From NCBI RefSeq assembly GCF_900606115.1, contig NZ_UWPJ01000015.1, forward strand, positions 124,001 through 188,000: a DNA stretch of 64,000 bases. Reading direction: 5' to 3'. The notes under the pieces were generated by a model. It searched no databases. It was not told the origin of the DNA and worked only from the letters and a program-made list of their open reading frames with translations. This document shows positions 26,601 to 35,247 of this stretch, piece after piece. The position numbers and the translations under genes are program-made. The first letter of the stretch is position 1. Each line of letters opens with the position of its first letter. The DNA comes from Pigmentiphaga humi (GTDB lineage Bacteria > Pseudomonadota > Gammaproteobacteria > Burkholderiales > Burkholderiaceae_B).

Positions 26601-27647
26601 ATGGCTGTGGGAATACAGGAAATCGACGTGTGGACGGCTGCGGACTCGCTGCTCCGGAAGGGCGAACAGCCGACCATAGAGCGCGTGCGGCTGCACCTGG
26701 GCCGGGGGTCGCCGAATACGGTCGGCCCACATTTGAAGGCCTGGTTCCGTTCACTAGGGGAGCGGCTGGCTGGGCAGCCGGGCGCATCGCAGCCGCCGGG
26801 ACCGGTGGCCGAGGCGGCAAACCAGCTCTGGCGCGTCGCCATGGACGCCGCGCGCGGCCACGCCGAGGCCGTGCTCGCAAGCGAGCGGGCCCGGCTCCAG
26901 GACTGGGCTGCTGAGCTGGATGCCCGAGCCCGGGAAGTGGAACAGGAGGCGGACAGGCAAGCGGCCCGCGCGGCGGGACTCGAGTCAGCGCTGCAAGGGG
27001 CGCAGGCCCAGGCCAGAAGCGCCGAAGAGCGGCTGCGTGGCCTGGAAGCGCAGTTGGGCGAGCGCGAAACCCGGCTGGAGTCCTTGCGCGGCCAGGTCGC
27101 GGCCCAACAGAAGGCATGGCAGGACCAGGCCGGCGAACTCGAGCGCATGCGCCGGACCCACGACGCCGCGCTGCTGCAGTCGCAGGAACGCCATGCGGCG
27201 CACGAACGGCGCTGGCTCGGCGAACTGGACGGCTTGCGCCAGGCGCTGAAGAAGTCGCAGGAAGACCAGGCGCATCTGCGCGAGGAAGCCGAACGCGAGC
27301 GCGAGCGGCAGCGCCTGGCCCGCGACGCATGGCAGGAGGAAAAACTCGCCTACGAACGCGCCGCCGCAGCGGCGGGCCATGCGCTGGAAACCGCCAGGGT
27401 CCAGCGCGAAGCCAGCGCCGAGGCGCAGGCGCGCACGCAGGCGGATATCGAACGGCAAGGGCGGGACTGGCGCGCACGGCACGAGGAATGGCTGGCGCAA
27501 GGCGCGGCCAAGGACAGGCAGATCGAGGCTTTGACCCGGGCGTTGCAGGAACAGGCCGGGCGGGACGGCGCGGGCGAGACCGGCAGGAGGCGGGCGAAAT
27601 CGCCTGGCAAATCGGCGGCGCGGGACCCGGGAAAGGGCGGCGCCTGA
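26601..27647 (+). CDS. KfrA-like DNA-binding coiled-coil protein
   Basis: 348 residues from ATG 26601 (AGGAGAAG upstream). The N-terminal KfrA-type winged-helix region (about 3-60: VWTAADSLLRKGEQPTIERV, GRGSPNTVGPHLKAW) binds DNA in plasmid homologues. A very long alpha-helical coiled coil rich in Ala, Gln, Glu and Arg runs from about 75 to 320, and the tail is basic (RRRAKSPGKSAARDPGKGG). Plasmid KfrA proteins autoregulate and affect partitioning; chromosomal copies beside a divergent integrase have no known job that I can name. Confidence 0.87.
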   Translation: MAVGIQEIDVWTAADSLLRKGEQPTIERVRLHLGRGSPNTVGPHLKAWFRSLGERLAGQPGASQPPGPVAEAANQLWRVAMDAARGHAEAVLASERARLQDWAAELDARAREVEQEADRQAARAAGLESALQGAQAQARSAEERLRGLEAQLGERETRLESLRGQVAAQQKAWQDQAGELERMRRTHDAALLQSQERHAAHERRWLGELDGLRQALKKSQEDQAHLREEAERERERQRLARDAWQEEKLAYERAAAAAGHALETARVQREASAEAQARTQADIERQGRDWRARHEEWLAQGAAKDRQIEALTRALQEQAGRDGAGETGRRRAKSPGKSAARDPGKGGA

Positions 27648-27687
27648 GCCCGGAGGCGGCTATGCGAGGCGCTGGGCCGCCCGGCTC

Positions 27688-28455
27688 TCAGTCGTGATCG
27701 TCCGCGCGGCTTTCCACGCGCACGACGATGGCCACGCAAAGAATCACCATGGCGGCCATGGCGAACCAGGTGAGCGCATAGGACAGGTGGTTGTTGGGAA
27801 AATCGAGCACGGTCAGCCCGGGAACCGGGGCCACGGCGGGATCCGGCGCGGCGGCCCCGGTCTTTTCCGCATCGATGAAGTAGGGCGCCGCCTCGGCCAG
27901 TCCGCGCTTGGCGGCGATGGCCTGGGTGTCGCGCGAGTACCAGAGATCCTGGGACGGATCGTTGTGGCGGAAGAAGCGGAAATCCGGCTCGGACATCCGC
28001 AGCAGGCCCGGCACCACGGCCTCGCCGGCCGGCTCTGCCTTGTCCTGGCGCTTGCGCCAGGCGGGAAGCACGAAGCCCCGGTTGATCAGCACCGTGCCGC
28101 CGCCGCGCATCTGCATGGGCGTCATGACCCAGTACCCGCTGCCGTAATCGGTCGCGGCCTGGACCAGGGTTTCCTGGTCGTAGCGCAGTATGCCGGTAGC
28201 GGCGACGTTGCGGTATTCGTCGCCGTCGCGGCTCAGCGACGGCCATTGCGCGGGGCCGGGAGCCTCTGTGGCGGGCCGGTGGACGCGCTGCTCGACCTGC
28301 GAGATCAGCTCCAGCTTCCAGGCGCGGCGCTGCATCTGCCAGACGCCCAGCGAGCAGAATCCCGCGACCAGGATGGCCGCCAACGCGATCAGGAAGAAAA
28401 ACCTCGCCGCATTGCGCGGCCTGGAGGGTACTTGCTTGGCGGAAGAAGGGTTCAA
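27688..28455 (-). CDS. SURF1-family oxidase assembly protein
   Basis: 255 residues from a TTG that overlaps the cyoD stop codon (CCTTGAAC). No ATG or GTG is available between cyoD and the first helix; the in-frame ATG further up lies deep inside cyoD. N-terminal membrane helix about 20-40 (FFFLIALAAILVAGFCSLGVWQM), periplasmic domain with ILRYDQETLVQAA and VLINRGFVLP, C-terminal helix about 227-247. SURF1 aids haem insertion into terminal oxidases; position at the end of cyoABCD suggests it serves this quinol oxidase. Confidence 0.85.
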   Translation of the reverse strand: MNPSSAKQVPSRPRNAARFFFLIALAAILVAGFCSLGVWQMQRRAWKLELISQVEQRVHRPATEAPGPAQWPSLSRDGDEYRNVAATGILRYDQETLVQAATDYGSGYWVMTPMQMRGGGTVLINRGFVLPAWRKRQDKAEPAGEAVVPGLLRMSEPDFRFFRHNDPSQDLWYSRDTQAIAAKRGLAEAAPYFIDAEKTGAAAPDPAVAPVPGLTVLDFPNNHLSYALTWFAMAAMVILCVAIVVRVESRADDHD

Positions 28456-28841
28456 GGCCTGTTTCGCATGTCGACCGGCGACATGGGCATCATGTTGTGA
28501 TCCAGGTGGTACATGATCCAGATGGAGCCGCTGAGCGTGATGACCACCAGCACCAGCGTGAACACGATGGCAAGCACGTTCCACCCTTCCTCGGCCCGGA
28601 AGTCGAGGTGCAGAAAGTATACGACATGCACCACGATCTGGACGGCGGCGATGGCCAGGATCACCAGGCTGGTGATGCGGGAGCTGGAGAAGGCTTCGCC
28701 CATGACGATGATGAAGGGAATGGCGGTCAGGATGACCGCGAAGATGAAGCCCAGCAGGTAGCCGTGCAGCGAAGCATGGGCCAGGGGATCGTCTTCCCCG
28801 TGGTGCTGGCCGTGGTGGTTGGAGACGCTCGGCGAACTCAT
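28452..28841 (-). CDS. cyoD: Cytochrome bo3 ubiquinol oxidase subunit IV
   Basis: 129 residues, three transmembrane helices (about 26-48, 54-76, 88-110). The N-terminus is His-rich and cytoplasmic ([11 protein letters not shown]), followed by [20 protein letters not shown], typical of CyoD. It overlaps cyoC by 4 nt and the surf1 start by 4 nt. Accessory subunit that stabilises the catalytic core. Confidence 0.95.
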   Translation of the reverse strand: MSSPSVSNHHGQHHGEDDPLAHASLHGYLLGFIFAVILTAIPFIIVMGEAFSSSRITSLVILAIAAVQIVVHVVYFLHLDFRAEEGWNVLAIVFTLVLVVITLSGSIWIMYHLDHNMMPMSPVDMRNRP

Positions 28842-29467
28842 GACAGGACCCCCATCAGGTAGACCACGGTAAAGACGCCGATCCAGATCACGTCGAGGAA
28901 GTGCCAGAACATCGACAGGCACATCAACCGGCGCTTGTTCGCGATGGTCAGGCCGTGCATGCCGATCTGCGCCATCAGCACCGCCAGCCAGACGATGCCG
29001 AAAGTCACGTGCAGTCCGTGCGTGCCGACCAGCGTGAAAAACGACGACAGGAACGCGCTGCGCTGGGGGCCGGCGCCCTCGTGGATCAGGTGGGCGAATT
29101 CATAGAGTTCCAGCGCCAGGAAGCCCGCGCCTAGCAGGCCGGTGACGGCCAGCCATCCCTGCACCGATCCGGTCCGACCCTTGCGGCCTTGCAGCAGCGC
29201 GAATCCGTAAGTGATCGAAGAAAACAGCAGCAGCGCGGTGTTGACCGCCACCAGGGGCAGGTCGAACAGGTCTGCGCCGGTCGGGCCGCCGTCGTAGCTG
29301 CGGCCCAGGACCCCATACGTGGCGAACAGGCACGCGAAGACGAGGCAATCGCTCATCAGGTACACCCAGAAACCGAGCAGGGTGCCGTTCTTCACATGGT
29401 GTTCGCTCGCGAGGTAGAACTGCCGACCGGCGTCGGCTTGCACGGTGGAGGCGGAGAGTTCAGGCAT
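28838..29467 (-). CDS. cyoC: Cytochrome bo3 ubiquinol oxidase subunit III
   Basis: 209 residues with five membrane helices, matching CyoC (E. coli 204 aa). Motifs include [40 protein letters not shown] and [13 protein letters not shown]. The start at ATG 29467 overlaps the cyoB stop by 8 nt; open sequence upstream belongs to cyoB in another frame. Confidence 0.95.
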   Translation of the reverse strand: MPELSASTVQADAGRQFYLASEHHVKNGTLLGFWVYLMSDCLVFACLFATYGVLGRSYDGGPTGADLFDLPLVAVNTALLLFSSITYGFALLQGRKGRTGSVQGWLAVTGLLGAGFLALELYEFAHLIHEGAGPQRSAFLSSFFTLVGTHGLHVTFGIVWLAVLMAQIGMHGLTIANKRRLMCLSMFWHFLDVIWIGVFTVVYLMGVLS

Positions 29468-31463
29468 GGCTGGCCAGCAGTTGGGTGCGTTCGGCTTCGC
29501 AGCGGGCGACGGTGTCGGCCGGCACGTAGTAGTCGCGGTGGTAGTTGAAGGCATGGACGATGGTGACGGCGATCAGCGCGGCGAAGGCCAGGCCGGCCAG
29601 CAGCCACATGTACCAGATCAGCGCGAAGCCCAGCACCAGCGAGATGCCGCCGAGCACGATGCCGGCCCAGGTGTTGGCGGGCATGTGGATGGGAATGAAG
29701 CCGCCCTGCGGCCGGACGTAGCCCAGCTGCTTCATGTGCCACCAGGCATCGCGGTCGTGCACGACCGGGGTGAAGGCGAAGTTGTAGACCGGCGGCGGCG
29801 ACGAGGTCGACCACTCGAGGTTGCGGCCGTCCCATGGGTCGCCGGTGGTGTCGCGCAGCGACTCGCGCCTGCGGAAGCTCACGACCAGCTGGATCAGGAA
29901 GCAGGCGATGCCGGCGGCGATCAGCAGGGCGCCCACGGCGGCGAGCTGGAACCAGATCTGCAGGGAGGGGTCCTGGAAGTGGCTCATCCGGCGCGTGACG
30001 CCCAGCAGCCCGAGCACGTAGAGCGGCATGAACGCGAGGTAGAAGCCGACCAGCCAGAGCCAGAACGACCATTTGCCCCAGAACGGATCCAGCCGGTATC
30101 CGAAAGCCTTGGGGAACCAGTAGGTGATGCCGGCCAGCAGGCCGAACAGCACGCCGCCGATGATGACGTTGTGGAAGTGCGCGACCAGGAACAGGCTGTT
30201 GTGCAGCGCGAAGTCGGCGGGCGGCACGGCCAGCAGCACGCCGGTCATGCCGCCGATAACGAAGGTCACCATGAAGCCGACCGTCCACAGCATCGGCACC
30301 TCGAAGCGGATGCGCCCGCGGTACATGGTGAACAGCCAGTTGAACACCTTCGCTCCCGTCGGGATCGAGATGATCATCGTGGTGATGCCGAAGAAGGAGT
30401 TGACGCTGGCCCCCGATCCCATCGTGAAGAAATGGTGCAGCCAGACGAGGTAGGACAGCACGGTAATGACGACCGTGGCATAGACCATGGAGGCATAGCC
30501 GAACAGCCGCTTGCGGCAGAAGGTCGGCACGACCTCGGAGAAGATGCCGAAGGCGGGCAGCACGAGGATGTAGACCTCGGGGTGGCCCCAGATCCAGATC
30601 AGATTGATGTACATCATCGCGTTGCCGCCGCCGTCCGCCGTGAAGAAGTTGGTGCCGAGGTAGCGGTCGAGCGACAGCAGCGCCAGCACCGCGGTCAGCA
30701 CCGGGAAGGCGGCGATGATCAGGATGTTGGTGCAAAGCGAGGTCCAGGTGAAGATCGGCATGCGCATCATGTGCATGCCCGGGGCGCGCATCTTGACGAT
30801 GGTAACGAGCAGGTTGATGCCGGACAGCAGCGTGCCCACCCCGGCTATCTGCAATGCCCAGATGTAGTAGTCCACCCCCACGTCGGGACTGTGCAGGATG
30901 CCCGAAAGCGGCGGGTAGGCCAGCCAGCCCGTGCGGGCGAACTCGCCGACGAACAGCGACATCATGACCAGCACCGCGCCCGCGGTGGTCATCCAGAAGC
31001 TGAAGTTGTTCAGGAAAGGAAAGGCGACGTCGCGCGCGCCGATCTGCAGCGGCACGATGTAGTTCATCAGGCCGGTGACCAGGGGCATGGCCACGAAGAA
31101 GATCATGATCACGCCGTGCGCGGTGAAGATCTGATCGTAGTGGTGCGGCGGCAGATAGCCCAGGTTGTCGCCGAAGGCGATGGCCTGCTGCGCCCGCATC
31201 ATCAGCGCGTCGGCAAAGCCGCGCAGCAGCATGATCAATCCCAGCACCACGTACATGATCCCGATCTTCTTGTGGTCGATGCTGGTGAACCATTCGCGCC
31301 ACAGATAGCCCCACAGGCGGTAATAGGTGAGGACGCCGACCAGGGCGAGCCCGCCCAGCAGGACCGCGATGAACGTGATCAGGAGGATGGGCTCGTGGTA
31401 CGGGATGGCTTCCCAGCTCAGGCGTCCGAACAAGAGGCTGTCGGTGGCGAGATGATCGGGCAT
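29460..31463 (-). CDS. cyoB: Cytochrome bo3 ubiquinol oxidase subunit I (catalytic)
   Basis: 667 residues, haem-copper oxidase subunit I. Ligands align with E. coli CyoB at a +10 offset: H116 (low-spin haem, FTAHGV), H294 and Y298 (WGHPEVY, CuB and cross-linked Tyr), H343/H344 (WLHHFF), H429 and H431 (VAHFHNV). ATG 31463 has AGGA about 7 nt upstream; a TTG 15 nt earlier is less suitable. It oxidises ubiquinol, reduces O2 to water and pumps protons in the inner membrane. Confidence 0.97.
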   Translation of the reverse strand: MPDHLATDSLLFGRLSWEAIPYHEPILLITFIAVLLGGLALVGVLTYYRLWGYLWREWFTSIDHKKIGIMYVVLGLIMLLRGFADALMMRAQQAIAFGDNLGYLPPHHYDQIFTAHGVIMIFFVAMPLVTGLMNYIVPLQIGARDVAFPFLNNFSFWMTTAGAVLVMMSLFVGEFARTGWLAYPPLSGILHSPDVGVDYYIWALQIAGVGTLLSGINLLVTIVKMRAPGMHMMRMPIFTWTSLCTNILIIAAFPVLTAVLALLSLDRYLGTNFFTADGGGNAMMYINLIWIWGHPEVYILVLPAFGIFSEVVPTFCRKRLFGYASMVYATVVITVLSYLVWLHHFFTMGSGASVNSFFGITTMIISIPTGAKVFNWLFTMYRGRIRFEVPMLWTVGFMVTFVIGGMTGVLLAVPPADFALHNSLFLVAHFHNVIIGGVLFGLLAGITYWFPKAFGYRLDPFWGKWSFWLWLVGFYLAFMPLYVLGLLGVTRRMSHFQDPSLQIWFQLAAVGALLIAAGIACFLIQLVVSFRRRESLRDTTGDPWDGRNLEWSTSSPPPVYNFAFTPVVHDRDAWWHMKQLGYVRPQGGFIPIHMPANTWAGIVLGGISLVLGFALIWYMWLLAGLAFAALIAVTIVHAFNYHRDYYVPADTVARCEAERTQLLASHA

Positions 31464-31506
31464 TTGGCGTTCCTGCAAGATTCGTCGGGCGTGGACTCGG
31501 GCGGCG

Positions 31507-32475
31507 CTACATGGGCCGGACGGCCAGGGGCGGCGGCGGTTCGAGCGACGCCTGCCGGGGGCCGCGGCAGAACAGGTCGGCCATGTCCCGCGAGCAATTG
31601 CTGCCCGGCTGCACGCAGCGGTTCACGATCGCGTCGTACAAGCCCGGGTCCACCGAGCCGTAGCGCTCCACCGGGACGGCCGCGCTGGGCTGTTCGAGCT
31701 GCAGATAGGCGGCGCGGTCCAGCGTCTTGCCCGCGGCCTTGCCGGCCTGGACCCATTCGTCGAAGCCGGCCTGCGACAAGCCATGGAACTTGAAGCGCAT
31801 CTGCGAGAAGCCCGCGCCGCTGTAGTTGGCCGAGAAGCCTTCGTAGACGCCTGGATGGTTGATGACGGCATGCAGGCGCGTCTGCATGCCGGGCATGGCA
31901 TAGATCTGCCCGGCCAGCGCGGGGATGAAGAAGGAGTTCATGACTGCGGACGAAGTGATCTTGAACTCGATGGGGCGGTCGACCGGAGCCGCCATGTCGT
32001 TGACTGTGGCGATGCCCTGCTCGGGATAGAGGAATAGCCACTTCCAGTCCAGTGCGACCACCTGCACCTCCAGCGGCCGGGTGTCGGCGGGTACGAGGCG
32101 CTTGGCGTCGAGACGGCTCAGCGGGCGGTACGGATCGAGCTGGTGGGTGCTGACCCAGGTCAGGGCGCTCAGCGCGATGATGATGAGCAGGGGCGCCGAC
32201 CATATCAGCAGTTCGAGGATGGTCGAGTGGTCCCAGTCGGGAGAGTAGGGCGCGTCGGCGTTGCTTTCGCGGTAGCGCCACGCGAACCACAGCGTGGCGG
32301 CGATGACGGGCACGATGATCAGCATCATCAGGCCGGTCGACACGAGAATGATGTCGCGCAGCTGCCAGGCTACGTCGCCGGAAGGCGAAAGCAGCACGGC
32401 ATTGCAGCCGCCGAGTGCGCCCAGCGGGGGAAGGATCAGCGCTCCCCGCAGCTTCCTGAAGAACGGCACGGACAT
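31507..32475 (-). CDS. cyoA: Cytochrome bo3 ubiquinol oxidase subunit II
   Basis: 322-residue lipoprotein: lipobox LGGC with C24, then two membrane helices (about 40-65 and 85-107) and a periplasmic cupredoxin domain. The CuA-binding cysteines of cytochrome c oxidases are absent where [20 protein letters not shown] and [16 protein letters not shown] stand, so it is a quinol oxidase subunit. First gene of cyoABCD-surf1, with a GGGGGG Shine-Dalgarno. The C-terminus ([18 protein letters not shown]) has three cysteines. Confidence 0.96.
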   Translation of the reverse strand: MSVPFFRKLRGALILPPLGALGGCNAVLLSPSGDVAWQLRDIILVSTGLMMLIIVPVIAATLWFAWRYRESNADAPYSPDWDHSTILELLIWSAPLLIIIALSALTWVSTHQLDPYRPLSRLDAKRLVPADTRPLEVQVVALDWKWLFLYPEQGIATVNDMAAPVDRPIEFKITSSAVMNSFFIPALAGQIYAMPGMQTRLHAVINHPGVYEGFSANYSGAGFSQMRFKFHGLSQAGFDEWVQAGKAAGKTLDRAAYLQLEQPSAAVPVERYGSVDPGLYDAIVNRCVQPGSNCSRDMADLFCRGPRQASLEPPPPLAVRPM

Positions 32476-32799
32476 GCAGCCCCCCTAGTGGGTTGTTCGC
32501 GCCAGGCGCCATAGGCCCTGGCGCGATACCGATATTCGAAACCCTACCCTGGAAGATCCGGAAAATCTAGAGTAAAAAATGAAAGCGCGCGCCGGGCTGC
32601 CTGTGCCAGGCGGGCGGACCCGTATCGGTCCGCGCGTCGCCGTGCCCATATCCACATCGAGTGGAACTGGCGTATCCTGATTCCCGGCACAGACGCCGGC
32701 GCCCGGCGTCGCAGGTTGGCAGCGCTCCCTTCGGAAGGGGCGCAAGTCCTCGCAGACAGTGGTTTTTCGCGGTCATACTTCAACGGAGCGAGCCATCCC
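32476..32799. other. Divergent intergenic region between cyoA and an MFS gene
   Basis: 324 bp without a supported gene, holding the divergent promoters. Near cyoA is a perfect 9-bp hairpin, CGCGCCAGG (32498-32506) and CCTGGCGCG (32517-32525), in the cyoA leader 22 bp before its ATG. A smaller inverted repeat CGGACC/GGTCCG is at 32615-32632. The segment 32553-32590 is comparatively AT-rich. No convincing -35/-10 pair or FNR box was seen. Confidence 0.55.
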
Positions 32800-34107
32800 A
32801 TGTCCAGCACCGTGCGGCAATACCCCCCAGGATCCGCCCACGAGGCCGGCCACTCCGACGTCGCCCCGGGAGAGATCGCGGTCGGCGTGGTCATCGGCCG
32901 CGCATCCGAGTATTTCGATTTCTTCGTCTTCGGCATCGCCTGCGTCGTCGTTTTCCCGCAGGTGTTCTTTCCTTTCGAATCTCCTCTGAACGGCACGCTC
33001 TGGTCGTTCGTGATCTTCTCCTTCGCCTTCATCTGCCGGCCCTTCGGGACGGCGATCTTCATGGCGGTGCAGCGCCGCTGGGGCAGGGGGGCCAAGCTGA
33101 CGATGGCCTTGTTCATGCTGGGCACCGCCACTGCCGGCATGGCGTTCCTGCCTAGCTATGAAACGCTCGGTCCGGCGGCCATCCTGCTGCTGGCGATCTT
33201 CCGCTGCCTGCAAGGCATCGCGCTGGGCGGCTCATGGGACGGCCTGCCGTCGCTGCTCTCGCTCAACGCGCCGGCCGACCGGCGCGGCTGGTATGCAATG
33301 CTCGGACAACTCGGCGCGCCGGTCGGCTTCATGCTGGCCGGCGCGATTTTCCTGTACCTGCTCAGCACGCTCGCCAGCGAAGACCTGGTGGAATGGGGGT
33401 GGCGCTATCCGTTCTTCGTGGCCTTCGCCATCAACGTGGTGGCGCTGTTCGCGCGTTTGCGGCTGGTGCTGACGGAGGAGTACACCCGTCTGCTCGAAGA
33501 GCGCGAGCTGGCGCCGATCCGCGTCTCGGAAGTCATCGACGAACAGGCCTACAACGTCTTCATCGGCGCGTTCGCCGCGCTTGCCAGCTATGCCTTGTTT
33601 CATCTCGTGACCATCTTTCCGCTTTCGTGGATCAACCTGCACGGCGAACGTCCGCTCGCCAGCGTGCTGACCGTGCAGATCATCGGTGCGGCCCTCAGCT
33701 TCGTCGCCACTATCGCATCCGGCTGGGTTGCCGATCATTTCGGACGGCGCAATACGCTGGCCGCACTCGCCGGGCTGATCGGCCTGTTCGCGCTCTCCGC
33801 GCCATGGCTGCTGGGCGGCGGCACGGCGGGAGAAAACCTCTTCATTCTGTGCGGATTCGTGCTGCTGGGCCTGTCGTACGGCCAGGCCTCGGGCACCGTC
33901 ACATCGAATTTCTCGATGTATTTCCGCTATACCGGCGCGGCGCTCACGGCCGACATCGCCTGGCTGTTCGGCGCGGCATTCGCGCCGCTGGTGGCCCTGG
34001 GGCTGTCGATGAAATTCGGCCTGATCGCCTCCAGCCTCTATCTGATCTCCGGCGCCGTGTGCACCCTGGTCGCCCTGAAGATCAACCGGCTCATCGAGAC
34101 GAACTGA
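32800..34107 (+). CDS. MFS permease, metabolite:H+ symporter (MHS/ShiA-like)
   Basis: 435 residues, 12 helices. MHS-family start (IGRASEYFDFFVFGIACVVV) and characteristic FRCLQGIALGGSWDGL in helix 4. Loop 2-3 motif RRWGRG; second-half equivalent ADHFGRRNT. ATG 32800 has GGAG 11 nt upstream; longer in-frame extension would add a hydrophilic lead unlike the family. Such permeases import organic acids such as citrate, shikimate or ketoglutarate; the substrate is unassigned. Confidence 0.87.
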   Translation: MSSTVRQYPPGSAHEAGHSDVAPGEIAVGVVIGRASEYFDFFVFGIACVVVFPQVFFPFESPLNGTLWSFVIFSFAFICRPFGTAIFMAVQRRWGRGAKLTMALFMLGTATAGMAFLPSYETLGPAAILLLAIFRCLQGIALGGSWDGLPSLLSLNAPADRRGWYAMLGQLGAPVGFMLAGAIFLYLLSTLASEDLVEWGWRYPFFVAFAINVVALFARLRLVLTEEYTRLLEERELAPIRVSEVIDEQAYNVFIGAFAALASYALFHLVTIFPLSWINLHGERPLASVLTVQIIGAALSFVATIASGWVADHFGRRNTLAALAGLIGLFALSAPWLLGGGTAGENLFILCGFVLLGLSYGQASGTVTSNFSMYFRYTGAALTADIAWLFGAAFAPLVALGLSMKFGLIASSLYLISGAVCTLVALKINRLIETN

Positions 34108-34193
34108 GCCGCCTGCCGCGGCGCGCAAGGCGCCGGGGCGGGCATGGCACTTGCTGGCCAACGCACCATTGGAAGCCGCAATGGAGCGCAAGC

Positions 34194-34400
34194 ATGGCCC
34201 CCAACGACAAGACTCCGCCCCCGCCCGAGCCCGATTACGACGCCGCCGCCGAGCGCAGCGGCGAATTGGGCGCCGACAAGCCTCCCTACAAAGACAAACC
34301 CATCGGCGCGCGCCGCGAGGCGGACCGCCGGCCGAATCCTGCCGGTCCGGAGTTCGAGGAAGGGGGGCAGTATCCGGGAAAACGGCCGCAGGACATCTGA
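34194..34400 (+). CDS. Small hydrophilic protein, 68 residues
   Basis: ATG 34194 with GGAG 7 nt upstream. The product is Pro-, Lys- and Asp-rich (MAPNDKTPPPPEPDYDAAAE at the start; PNPAGPEFEEGGQYPGKRP near the end), almost certainly disordered, with no signal peptide or known domain. It sits between the MFS permease and a glycine-zipper membrane protein in the same direction. I do not recognise it; composition and a good RBS support it being real. Confidence 0.6.
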   Translation: MAPNDKTPPPPEPDYDAAAERSGELGADKPPYKDKPIGARREADRRPNPAGPEFEEGGQYPGKRPQDI

Positions 34401-34464
34401 GCCTCGAGCGCACTGGCCGCCGATTGCGGAGGGCGGCCGCCGAAACAATGAAAAGGAGATCGCC

Positions 34465-35058
34465 ATGTCATTGATCGTCGCAGCACGTTTCGACACGTTC
34501 GACCGCGCCGGCCAGGCCGCCGACAGGCTCATGCGGCAGGGGTTTCTGGAGACCGACCTCGATACGTTCTATGTGGGGCCGGCGGGGCAGCACGACCGCT
34601 ATCCGATAGGCGGGGACCAGCCCACCGATCCCGACGCCAAGAGCGGCGCTTCGGGCGCGGTTGCGGGATCGGCGCTGTTCGGCCTGGTGTTCGCGCTAGT
34701 GGGCGGATGGATCGCCGGGCAGTTCGGCCCGGGGCTGTATCTCGTTCTGCTGGGCGCGGCCGTGGGCGCCTATATCGGCGCGTTCATCGGCGCGCTGAGC
34801 CTGATCGGGCGACGCCACCAGCGCCGCACAGGCCCCGGTTGGCAGGACAATCCGGAACAGCGCCGCGCGGGAGTGATGCTGGCGGTGCGCGTTCAGCCGG
34901 GCCAGGAAGAACCGGCGCGCCGCATTCTGCAGGAAACGGGCGGCATGAGCCTGGAGCGGGCCAACGGACGTTGGGTGGATGGGAAGTGGGAGGACTTCGA
35001 TCCGCTGGCGCCGCCGCATCGCATTGCCGAAGCGAGCCCTGCTGTCGGCAAGACTTAG
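34465..35058 (+). CDS. Conserved-looking membrane protein with glycine-zipper segment
   Basis: 197 residues, strong RBS (AAGGAGAT). The N-terminal soluble part (SLIVAARFDTFDRAGQAADR) looks like a ferredoxin-like sensor or ligand fold. A central Gly/Ala-rich membrane hairpin spans about 65-115 (GAVAGSALFGLVFALVGGWI), and a soluble C-terminal part with LAVRVQPGQEEPARRILQET repeats the first fold. The overall pattern resembles stress-related glycine-zipper proteins; no function is assigned. Followed by a strong terminator. Confidence 0.75.
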   Translation: MSLIVAARFDTFDRAGQAADRLMRQGFLETDLDTFYVGPAGQHDRYPIGGDQPTDPDAKSGASGAVAGSALFGLVFALVGGWIAGQFGPGLYLVLLGAAVGAYIGAFIGALSLIGRRHQRRTGPGWQDNPEQRRAGVMLAVRVQPGQEEPARRILQETGGMSLERANGRWVDGKWEDFDPLAPPHRIAEASPAVGKT

Positions 35059-35072
35059 TTATCGCCCATATC

Positions 35073-35101
35073 CGGCCGATTTGCATCGGCCGTCCTTTTT
35101 C
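35073..35101 (+). terminator. Intrinsic terminator
   Basis: Perfect 8-bp stem CGGCCGAT (35073-35080) and ATCGGCCG (35085-35092), loop TTGC, followed by TCCTTTTTCC. It ends the transcript of the small protein and glycine-zipper genes and isolates the ubiD promoter. Confidence 0.85.
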
Positions 35102-35162
35102 CTCTCAGTCGAAATACCTGATCTCATGGACCAGGATTATCCCGTATGGTCCATATCCAGGC

Positions 35163-35228
35163 TTGACATCGGCTTGGTGCGCCTCCTAATATGTTCTTTC
35201 AAAAGAAATGTTGTTTCTTTAAAAGAAA
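35163..35228 (+). promoter_or_regulatory. ubiD-like gene promoter with two tandem palindromic operators
   Basis: TTGACA (35163-35168), 18-bp spacer, TAATAT (35187-35192). Directly after it stand TTCTTT-CA-AAAGAA (35194-35207) and TTTCTTT-A-AAAGAAA (35214-35228), two near-identical palindromes centred about 20 bp (two helical turns) apart across the expected start site. This layout fits cooperative repression. Upstream, ATGGACCA (35126-35133) and TGGTCCAT (35147-35154) form another inverted repeat. Confidence 0.7.
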
Positions 35229-35247
35229 AACCAAGAGGCGAATGAGG

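Noticed and set aside
28455-28584. N-terminal extension of the SURF1 protein into cyoD
   Set aside because: The added residues are cyoD read in another frame and lack any family similarity; TTG 28455 fits better.
34119-34135. CGGCGC/GCGCCG hairpin after the MHS permease as terminator
   Set aside because: Six bp, no T-tract; such stems are common by chance at this GC content.
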